From: Nocardioides sp.
GTDB lineage: Bacteria > Actinomycetota > Actinomycetes > Propionibacteriales > Nocardioidaceae
Assembly (NCBI RefSeq): GCF_030019515.1
Contig: NZ_JASEEQ010000004.1
Location: 307,769-371,768 of the forward strand
Direction: 5' to 3'
DNA: 64,000 bases
The notes under the pieces are model-generated. The model ran no database searches. It was not told the origin of the DNA and was given only the letters and a program-made list of their open reading frames with translations. The position numbers and the translations under genes are program-made. How positions within the stretch are numbered: position 1 is the first letter of the stretch; each line of letters starts with the position of its first letter. This document shows positions 54,288 through 64,000 of this stretch, piece by piece.

Positions 54288-55660
54288 TGTATGAGCTCGG
54301 GTCCTCCTTGACGGAGTGGCTCGGGTTCGTGGTTTACGTGGCTTCGGTAGTTGCTTGACGCTGGCTCCGGTACCTCCTTGACACTCCCTCATGATCAGGG
54401 AGCTCAGCGTGCAGGAGCAGAAGTATCAAGCGGTGCTGGCGGTGCTGTCCGAGGGTGTGTCGGTCGGTGAGGCCGCGCAGCGGTGGGGTGTCTCGCGGCA
54501 GTCGGTCCATGCGTGGCTACGCCGCTACGAGGACGAGGGGCTGGCGGGTCTGGCGCGTCGCTCGAGTCGTCCGGTGTCGTGTCCCCACCAGATGGGCGGG
54601 GTCGTCGAAGCACGGATCCTCGAGCTGCGGCGAGCTCATCCGGGGTGGGGTCCACGGCGGATCCTGTATGAACTCGGCAACGCCGCGGCTGGCGGTGACC
54701 TGGGCGGTGAGCCGGTGCCGTCGCGCTCGGCGATCTACCGGTGCCTGGTCCGGGCCGGGCTGATCGAACCGCAAGCTCGACGGCGCCGCGAGGAGCATTG
54801 GAAGCGGTGGGAACGGGGCACCGCGATGGAGTTGTGGCAGATGGACACCGTGGGTGGTTTCGTCCTGGCCGACGGGCGCCGCGCGAAGGCGTTGACCGGG
54901 ATCGATGACCACTCCCGGTTCTGCGTGTCGGCGTACCTGATGATCCGGGAGACCTCCCAGCGGGTTTGTGACGGGCTCGCGACGGCGATGCGGGCCTACG
55001 GAGTGCCCGAGGAGATCCTCACCGACAACGGGAAGGTCTTCACCGGGCGGTTCAACAAGCCCGCGGTCGAGGTCCTCTTCGACCGGGTCTGTCGTGAGAA
55101 CGGCATCACCCACCGGTTGACCCAACCCCGCTCACCGACCACCACGGGAAAGGTGGAGCGGTTCCACCGCACGATGCGAGAGGAGTTCCGCACCGACCGG
55201 GTCTTTGAGTCCTTGGCCGTGGCGCAGGCCGAGCTCGACGAGTGGGTGGCCGGCTACAACCACCAGCGGCCGCACTCCTCGATCGGGATGATCCCGCCTG
55301 CCGACCGATTCGAGACCCGCCCGTTGCCGGCACGCCCGGTCCGCGACGCGGTCACCGCACCAGACCGCACCGGCGAGGCCTGGGTGGCCCGGCGCGCGGG
55401 CTCGAACGGGGTGATCTCGGTGTCGTGGCAACAGATCTGCCTCGGCAAAGCCGCCGCTGGCAAGTCCGTCGACGTCTACGTCACCGACCGAGTCATCCAG
55501 GTCTGGGACGGCAACCAGCTCCTCAAGACCGCAGCCCGCACCACCACAGGGGAGGTGAGGAAGAAGCGCGCCTCGGTCACCCGAACCGAGGACTAATCTC
55601 CAACCAGAGTGTCAACGAGGAACCGGAACCCTCACGTCAAGCAGGAACCGGAGCTCAACA
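54288..55660. mobile_element. IS481-family insertion sequence
   Basis: A 1,373-bp element from TGT (54288) to ACA (55660). The ends are imperfect inverted repeats sharing TGT..GAGCTC..GGT..CT..TTGACG. The left end holds four imperfect repeats of a GGCTC-GGT-N-TTGACG unit, with cores at about 54308, 54333, 54355 and 54378. The right end holds two inverted copies (55611 and 55636). The repeats probably bind transposase. It is flanked by a 16-bp duplication containing the tRNA 3' end, so insertion left the tRNA intact. Confidence 0.85.
54391..55596 (+). CDS. IS481-family transposase
   Basis: A 401-residue DDE transposase. A helix-turn-helix lies at about 10-55 (YQAVLAVLSEGVSVGEAAQRWGVSRQSVHAWLRRY). 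The integrase core carries the catalytic triad Asp152 (LWQMDTVGG), Asp212 (LTDNGKVF) and Glu256 (KVERFHR). A C-terminal ~70 residues (SVSWQQICLGKAAAGK ...) is usual for larger IS481 members. All three acidic residues are present and the frame is intact, so the element may be active. Confidence 0.93.
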   Translation: MIRELSVQEQKYQAVLAVLSEGVSVGEAAQRWGVSRQSVHAWLRRYEDEGLAGLARRSSRPVSCPHQMGGVVEARILELRRAHPGWGPRRILYELGNAAAGGDLGGEPVPSRSAIYRCLVRAGLIEPQARRRREEHWKRWERGTAMELWQMDTVGGFVLADGRRAKALTGIDDHSRFCVSAYLMIRETSQRVCDGLATAMRAYGVPEEILTDNGKVFTGRFNKPAVEVLFDRVCRENGITHRLTQPRSPTTTGKVERFHRTMREEFRTDRVFESLAVAQAELDEWVAGYNHQRPHSSIGMIPPADRFETRPLPARPVRDAVTAPDRTGEAWVARRAGSNGVISVSWQQICLGKAAAGKSVDVYVTDRVIQVWDGNQLLKTAARTTTGEVRKKRASVTRTED

Positions 55661-55676
55661 GCCCCACCAGCCCCAC
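55661..55676. repeat. 16-bp direct repeat flanking the IS element (right copy)
   Basis: Second copy of the repeat at 54272-54287. The following ~200 bases before the DUF3099 gene hold nothing I recognise. Confidence 0.75.
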
Positions 55677-55877
55677 TAGGCACCGGTCGGACCGCCGGTC
55701 GAGGGGTCCGTCGGGACCCGACCGACGCCTCCGTGGTGGCACCGGCCAGCCGGGCGACCGCATCGATGGTCTCGGCGATGCTGCCGCTGCCGCTTGGCGG
55801 CCTCCGCCACGTCGGGGCCCATCTCGACGCTCGTGGCCGTCTGCTCAGCGTGGCGGCCCGCGGCGTAGCGTCACGAC

Positions 55878-56135
55878 GTGGATCGACGCCGCCGGCACCG
55901 CGCCTACTTCGTGCTCATGGGCACCTGCGTGCTGCTGATCGTGCTGGCGTGGAACGTCGTGCGGCTGTGGTCGACGACCGCGGCGGTCGCGATGAGCGTC
56001 CTCGCCGCGCTGCTCCCGCCGGTCGCGGCGTTCGTCGGCAACCAGGGCGCGCTGGACCGCTCCGCGGCCCCGACGGTCGACGAGGACAGCCGGGACGGCG
56101 AGGACGACGGCGAGGACGACGGCTCGCGAGCCTGA
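55878..56135 (+). CDS. DUF3099-like small membrane protein
   Basis: An 85-residue protein with two membrane segments (YFVLMGTCVLLIVLAWNVV and AAVAMSVLAALLPPVAAFV) and an acidic C-terminus. The layout matches actinobacterial DUF3099 proteins of unknown function. GTG 55878 is six bases after TAGCGT (55866-55871), so it is probably leaderless. Confidence 0.8.
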   Translation: MDRRRRHRAYFVLMGTCVLLIVLAWNVVRLWSTTAAVAMSVLAALLPPVAAFVGNQGALDRSAAPTVDEDSRDGEDDGEDDGSRA

Positions 56136-56140
56136 GCGGC

Positions 56141-56350
56141 TCAGTCGGAGGGCTGGGGGAGGTCCACGTTGCAGTCGACCTTGGGGTTCACCCCGAGGTA
56201 GTTGAGCGGCCCCGCGACGATGGTGAGCGCGGTGTCACCCGTCGTCTTGCAGCTGACGTCCTGGTCGTCGCCGAAGTAGCCGCGCTGCCACGCGGCCAGC
56301 ACGCCGATCACCAGCCAGACGACGATGATGATCCCGATCAGGCTCTTCAT
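56141..56350 (-). CDS. Small exported or membrane protein, hypothetical
   Basis: A 69-residue protein with one hydrophobic segment (SLIGIIIVVWLVIGVLAAW) and an outer part with two Cys (VSCKTTGD, VDCNVDL) that could form a disulfide. No family is recognised. GGGAGCAACC before the ATG supports the start. Confidence 0.62.
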   Translation of the reverse strand: MKSLIGIIIVVWLVIGVLAAWQRGYFGDDQDVSCKTTGDTALTIVAGPLNYLGVNPKVDCNVDLPQPSD

Positions 56351-56426
56351 GGTTGCTCCCTGCGTCGTGGTCCCCCCGACGCCGGACCCGTACCCACCAG
56401 GAGCGGTCCGGGAAACCTGGGGCGGC

Positions 56427-59642
<3,216 letters not shown>

Positions 59643-59700
59643 CGCACCTCCCGGAGACACGATAGAGCCCCGTCGGAGCCCCGTCAGATCCCCGCCGTCA

Positions 59701-61149
59701 TCACGGCTCGGCGGCGATGAGGTAGTCGCCGTCCGTGCCCTCGAGCACCAGGGTGACGTCGTCGGTCGTCCTGGACCCGTCGCGGTGCAGGTAGGCCACG
59801 GTGTAGCTGATCCGCCGATCGGCGGGGTCCGGCTCCGCGCTGAGCAGGTCGGCGGTCTCGATCGACCTCCAGAACGAGTTGTACCCGCCGAACCCGCCGC
59901 TGGCGGCCTGGAAGCCCGGCGTCAGCATCGCCCAGGCCGACTTCGGGTCGGAGGTCACCGTCGCCAGGTACTCCTCGATGAAGCCCTCCATCCCGTCGGG
60001 CGTGACGCCGTCGGGCGCGCCGTCGCCCGACGGACTCTGGGACCCGCCCGCGGGGCTGCTGCCGTGACCACCTCGCGTGGTCGGTGCGGCGGTGCCGTCA
60101 CCCTGGCCGTCGGTCCCCGCCGTGAAGGCCAGCCACCCGATCACCGCGATCGCGACGATCGCGACGAGGACCGCGAGCACCGGCAGCACCCGGCCGCCGT
60201 CTCGCCGGGGCCCGGACGGGGGCGCGGGGTCCGCCGCCGGCGACGAGGGGTCGGCCGCCGGGACGGGCGGCACCGTCTGCGAGATCAGCCGGGTGGGGGC
60301 CGGGTCCACCGGCGGCGCCGGTGCGGGCGCCGGCACGCTGGCGAGGACCGGAGCCGTGGGGCCGGCCGCGAGCGCGTCCCGGACCCGCGCCATCGACCAC
60401 CGCTCGGCCGGCTCGCGGCACATCGTGGCCAGGAGCAGGGGCGCGAGCCAGCCGGCCTCGGGCAGGCGAGGCGGGTCCTCGTGCACGATCCGGTACAGCG
60501 CGCCCAGCACGTTGTCGCCGACCTGGTACGGCGGGTGGCCGGCCAGCGCGTGGAAGAGCGTGGCCCCGAGCGACCAGACGTCGCTGGCATCGGTCGCCTG
60601 CTGCCCGGAGGCGACCTCGGGGGAGAGATAGGCGGGTGAGCCCGTGACCAGACCGGTCTGGGTCAGCGACGCGTCGGCCTCGGCGCGGGCGATCCCGAAG
60701 TCGGAGAGCTTCACCTGCCCGTCCGGCGCGACCAGGATGTTGGACGGCTTGACGTCGCGGTGCACGATGCCGGCGGCGTGCGCGGCGGCGAGGGCGTCCG
60801 CGGCCTGCCCGAGGAGGACGGCGGCCCGGTCGGGGGTCATCGCGCCGTCGCGGCGGACCAGCTCCGCGAGGGTCGAGCCCTCGATGTACTCCATCACCAG
60901 CCACTGCTCGGTGTTGTCAGGGCCCTCGGTCACGAGGTCGTAGACCGCGACCACGTGCGGGTGGTTGAGGCGTGCGGCCAGCCGGGCCTCCCGCTCGGCC
61001 CGGGCCAGGTCGGGCGTGGTGACGCCGGGGGCCATGCCCACCCGCTTCAGTGCGACCTGGCGGCCGAGGACCTCGTCGAGGCCCAGCCACACGGCACCCA
61101 TGCCGCCGCGACCGACCTCGCGCTCGAGCGTGTACCTGCCAGCGATCAC
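59701..61149 (-). CDS. Serine/threonine protein kinase, membrane-bound
   Basis: A 482-residue Hanks-type kinase. The glycine loop is GRGGMGAVWLG, the catalytic Lys is in VALKRVG, HRD reads VHRDVKPSN and DFG reads LSDFGIARA. A Pro/Ala-rich juxtamembrane region leads to one membrane segment (about 330-352). The outer domain of ~130 residues lacks PASTA repeats and looks like an NTF2-like or sensor fold. GTG 61149 is preceded by GGGAAGGGA. It is divergent from tyrS. Confidence 0.92.
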   Translation of the reverse strand: MIAGRYTLEREVGRGGMGAVWLGLDEVLGRQVALKRVGMAPGVTTPDLARAEREARLAARLNHPHVVAVYDLVTEGPDNTEQWLVMEYIEGSTLAELVRRDGAMTPDRAAVLLGQAADALAAAHAAGIVHRDVKPSNILVAPDGQVKLSDFGIARAEADASLTQTGLVTGSPAYLSPEVASGQQATDASDVWSLGATLFHALAGHPPYQVGDNVLGALYRIVHEDPPRLPEAGWLAPLLLATMCREPAERWSMARVRDALAAGPTAPVLASVPAPAPAPPVDPAPTRLISQTVPPVPAADPSSPAADPAPPSGPRRDGGRVLPVLAVLVAIVAIAVIGWLAFTAGTDGQGDGTAAPTTRGGHGSSPAGGSQSPSGDGAPDGVTPDGMEGFIEEYLATVTSDPKSAWAMLTPGFQAASGGFGGYNSFWRSIETADLLSAEPDPADRRISYTVAYLHRDGSRTTDDVTLVLEGTDGDYLIAAEP

Positions 61150-61284
61150 GTGCCGTCCCTTCCCGGATCCGCGCCAGCCTAGTGCCGCGTCCCTCGCGGA
61201 ACCGGGTGGGCGAGGGCCGCCGGCATGGGGCAGGCTTGACCCGCACGTACCCACCCGACGATCCACCCAGGCGAAAGGTTCACC

Positions 61285-62556
61285 GTGTCCATCGACCCGA
61301 CTCTCCTCGACGACCTCGAGTGGCGCGGCCTCATCGCGCACTCGACGGATCTCGACGCCCTGCGCGAGGCCCTGGCCGGGGGGAGTGTCCGGTTCTACGT
61401 CGGGTTCGACCCGACGGCGCCCAGCCTGCACATGGGCAACCTGGTGCAGATCCTGACCGCCAAGCGGCTCCAGGACGCCGGGCACACGCCGTACGCCCTG
61501 GTCGGCGGCGCCACCGGGATGATCGGCGACCCCAAGGAGTCCGGCGAGCGGACCCTCAACTCGCTCGACACCGTCAAGGAGTGGGTCGAGCGGGTGCGCC
61601 GCCAGATCGAGCCGTTCCTCTCCTTCGAGGGCGCCAACGCCGCCACGATGGTCAACAACTACGACTGGACCGCCAGCCTGTCGACCATCGACTTCCTGCG
61701 CGACGTCGGCAAGCACTTCCCGGTCAACCGGATGCTGTCGCGTGACGTCGTGCGCAGCCGCCTGGACGCCGGCATCAGCTACACCGAGTTCAGCTACGTG
61801 CTGCTGCAGTCGCTGGACTTCCTCAACCTCTATCGCGACCACGGGGTGGTCCTGCAGTTCGGTGGCTCCGACCAATGGGGCAACCTCACCGGTGGTGTGG
61901 AGCTGATCCGGCGCGCCGCGGGCGGCAAGGCCCACGCGTTCGCCACCCCGCTGGTCACCAAGGCCGACGGCACCAAGTACGGCAAGACCGAGGGCGGCGC
62001 ACTCTGGCTGGACGCCGAGATGATGTCCCCGTACGCCTTCTACCAGTTCTGGCTCAACGTCGAGGACGAGAAGGTCGGGGAGCTGCTGCGCATCTTCACC
62101 TTCCTGCCGCGCGCCGAGATCGAGGAGATCGAGGCGGAGCACGCCGAGAAGCCGTTCCTGCGAGCCGGGCAGCGGGCGCTCGCCGAGCACGTCACCACGC
62201 TGGTCCACGGGCCGGAGGAGACCGAGCGGATCAAGGCGGCCTCGGCCGCCCTGTTCGGCGGTGGCGACCTCGCCACGCTCAGCGCGGCCACGCTGGGCGC
62301 CGCGCTGCGGGAGGCCGGCAGTGCCTCCGTCGACGGCGACGAGGACCTGCCCGCCGTGGTCGACCTCCTGGTCGCGACCGGGCTGGCCAAGAGCAAGGGC
62401 GACGCGCGCCGGACGGTCGCCGAGGGCGGCGCGTACCTCAACAACGCGCGGGTCGAGGACCCCGACCACGTGCCGGGCCCCGACGACCTGATCGACGGCA
62501 CCTGGCTGGTGCTGCGCCGCGGCAAGAAGAACTTCGCCGGCGTCGAGGTGCGCTGA
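61285..62556 (+). CDS. tyrS: Tyrosine--tRNA ligase
   Basis: Class I synthetase charging tRNA-Tyr, 423 residues. The HIGH-type motif is HMGN (49-52) and the KMSKS-type motif is KYGKT (231-235). The YDWTAS and QFGGSDQWGN tyrosine- and ATP-site segments are present, with an S4-like C-terminal RNA-binding domain. GTG 61285 has GAAAGG upstream. I see no T-box in the leader. Confidence 0.96.
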   Translation: MSIDPTLLDDLEWRGLIAHSTDLDALREALAGGSVRFYVGFDPTAPSLHMGNLVQILTAKRLQDAGHTPYALVGGATGMIGDPKESGERTLNSLDTVKEWVERVRRQIEPFLSFEGANAATMVNNYDWTASLSTIDFLRDVGKHFPVNRMLSRDVVRSRLDAGISYTEFSYVLLQSLDFLNLYRDHGVVLQFGGSDQWGNLTGGVELIRRAAGGKAHAFATPLVTKADGTKYGKTEGGALWLDAEMMSPYAFYQFWLNVEDEKVGELLRIFTFLPRAEIEEIEAEHAEKPFLRAGQRALAEHVTTLVHGPEETERIKAASAALFGGGDLATLSAATLGAALREAGSASVDGDEDLPAVVDLLVATGLAKSKGDARRTVAEGGAYLNNARVEDPDHVPGPDDLIDGTWLVLRRGKKNFAGVEVR

Positions 62557-62558
62557 CC

Positions 62559-63628
62559 GTGGCGCCGGCGGCCGAGGCGGACCCGCGCTGGCTGGACACG
62601 CTCGGGGAGCGGGCGCGCGACCGGCTGCCCGCGGCCCTCCTCGAGTACGTGCTCCAGGGAGCCCGCGAGTCGCTCACCGCCGGTGCGGCCGTCGCTGCGT
62701 GGCGCGACGTACGGCTGCTGCCCCGGGTGCTGCACGACGTCACCCACGTCGAGACGTCGGTCAGCCTGCTGGGACACACCGCGCAGGTGCCCTGGGGCGT
62801 GGCGCCGAGCACGCTGCAGCGCGCGGTCCACCCCGACGGTGAGCTCGCGATGGCGCGGGCCTGCGCGGACGCGGGCTCGGTGATGGTGGCGTCGAGCAAC
62901 GCCGGCACGCCGTTCGCCGAGATCGGCGCCACCGGCGTCCACTGGTGGCTGCAGGCCTACCTGCCCGCGGACCGGACGCTCGCGGAGCCGATGCTCGATC
63001 GCGCCGTCGCCGCCGGCGCCCGGGCCGTGGTGCTGACCGTCGACACCCCCGTCGTCGGGACCAAGCACGCGACCCCGGGCACGCCCCTGATCTGGGAGAC
63101 CGTCGACCCGGCGATGCTGCGGGTGAACTTCGACGCCGGGTACGACGACCAACCGGGCGCCGAGAAGGCGCTCGACCTCGGTCCGCACGACATCGGGTGG
63201 TGGCCGCCCGCACCGGCCTGCCCGTGGTGGTCAAGGGCGTGCTGCGCCCCGAGGACGCACTCCGCTGCACCCAGGCCGGCGCCGGTGCGGTCTGGGTCTC
63301 CAACCACGGCGGTCGCCAGCTCGACCGGACGGCGAGCACGGCCGCGTGCCTGCCCGACGTGGTGGCGGCCGTGGGCGACCAGGCCGAGGTGTACGTCGAC
63401 GGCGGCATCCGCACCGGCCTCGACGTCGTGGCCGCCCTCGCCCTGGGCGCCCGGGCGGTCTTCCTCGGCCGCTCGCCGCTCCTGGCGCTCCTCGATGGTG
63501 TCGTGGGCGTGGGTCGGCTGCACCGCGAGCTGCTCGCGCTGACCGTCGAGACGCTGCGACTGGCGGGCTGTCGGACCCCCGGGGACGCGCCGGGCCTCGC
63601 GGCGGCCGAGCGCACTACCCCACGCTGA
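62559..63628 (+). pseudogene. FMN-dependent alpha-hydroxy-acid oxidase, frameshifted
   Basis: The first ~215 codons from GTG 62559 encode an FMN-dependent alpha-hydroxy-acid dehydrogenase barrel (lactate monooxygenase- or oxidase-like). After HDIGWW the frame ends in unrelated sequence. The family continuation (VAARTGLPVVVKGVLRPEDA, then SNHGGRQLD with the catalytic His, DGGIRTG and FLGRSPL) is in the frame one base back and runs to the stop at 63626-63628. A single G lost from the GGTGGTGG run near 63197-63203 explains it. All active-site residues are present across both frames, so the break is recent or is a sequencing error. Confidence 0.82.
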
Positions 63629-64000
63629 CCTGCGCAAACGCGACTGTGGCCCGGCTCACGTGGGGCCGATTTGAACTCCTGTGGCCGGGTCCCCTAATGT
63701 TCTCCGGGTCGCCAGGGAGCGGCGGGAGGCAAGACCGCGAGGTCGGGCCTTCGGCCCCGGGTGGCCACCTCTCTCACCAACACCCTCACCGGTGGACGAG
63801 TGCGCGCGCTAGCGGCCTCCGACATCATCGAGGTCTACAGGTGTGCGCGGTGGGCAAGGAATTCCCGAGGATTTGCGTCCCGGAATTACAGCCGCTAAAG
63901 TTTCACGAGTCGCCCCGCAGCGGACACGCCGAAAGCGTGCGAGCACGGTGTGCGTCTGATTCTTGAGAACTCAACAGTGTGTCATAGTCGACGAATTAGT
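63629..64000 (+). promoter_or_regulatory. rRNA operon promoter and leader (16S lies beyond the edge)
   Basis: A strong promoter fits at TTGAAC (63671-63676), 18 bases, then TAATGT (63695-63700). The last ~50 bases contain TTCTTGAGAACTCAACAGTG (from 63959), the conserved leader element found just before 16S rRNA in actinobacteria. No protein gene is supported here. The 16S gene should begin shortly after the window. Confidence 0.8.

Noticed and set aside
61156..61284. A T-box leader before tyrS
   Set aside because: The gap is short and I see no T-box sequence or specifier stem.

Overview
The window is high-GC DNA from an actinobacterium, most likely Nocardioides or a close relative. This is inferred from the very GC-rich coding, frequent GTG starts, many leaderless promoters, and actinobacterial neighbours such as recO/uppS, glyS/dusB/dgt/dnaG and a SigB/SigF-type sigma factor. 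At the right edge it runs into the promoter and leader of an rRNA operon whose 16S gene lies outside.

Layout. 1-1.7 kb: a partner-switching stress module, with a phosphatase/GHKL/STAS regulator cut by the edge and a SigF-like sigma factor carrying its own apparent SigF-type promoter. 1.9-5.0 kb: a zinc alcohol dehydrogenase, then leuA behind a leucine leader peptide and attenuator hairpin. 5.1-13.8 kb: three orphan sensor histidine kinases around an alpha/beta-hydrolase-fold protein, recO and uppS; two of the kinases are paralogues flanking uppS. 13.8-17.4 kb: zur-znuB-znuC-znuA with two Zur boxes on the znuA promoter, and a divergent small monooxygenase-like gene. 17.4-27.4 kb: housekeeping genes (glyS, dusB, dgt, dnaG) with lipoprotein, secreted peptidase-like, HEAT-like and dehydrogenase genes.

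27.5-34.6 kb: a 7-kb genomic island in the 3' end of tRNA-Asn. It is bounded by a 42-bp direct repeat and has lower GC content, TTA codons and paired CCAG repeats inside both ends, but no integrase. It carries an XRE regulator with a frameshifted AbiEii-type nucleotidyltransferase, then a tightly coupled four-gene operon: D12-class adenine methyltransferase, metallophosphoesterase, P-loop ATPase and an unrecognised protein. I match this operon to no defence system I know; it is the best candidate here for an undescribed system.

34.7-41.9 kb: an ABC exporter with membrane proteins, a sulfotransferase, a secreted protein and a CcdA-like thiol-disulfide transporter. 42.0-51.4 kb: a complete System I cytochrome c maturation cluster (ccmABCDEFGHI) with an embedded diheme cytochrome c gene and a terminal hemA. 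Three 28-bp palindrome-ended sites sit at its three promoter regions, suggesting one shared regulator.

51.4-64.0 kb: a PIG-L deacetylase, an APH-fold kinase, a DUF72 protein, a CAU tRNA with an IS481-family element directly behind it, a DUF3099 protein, a large hybrid histidine kinase, a Ser/Thr kinase, tyrS, a frameshifted FMN-dependent alpha-hydroxy-acid oxidase, and the rRNA promoter.
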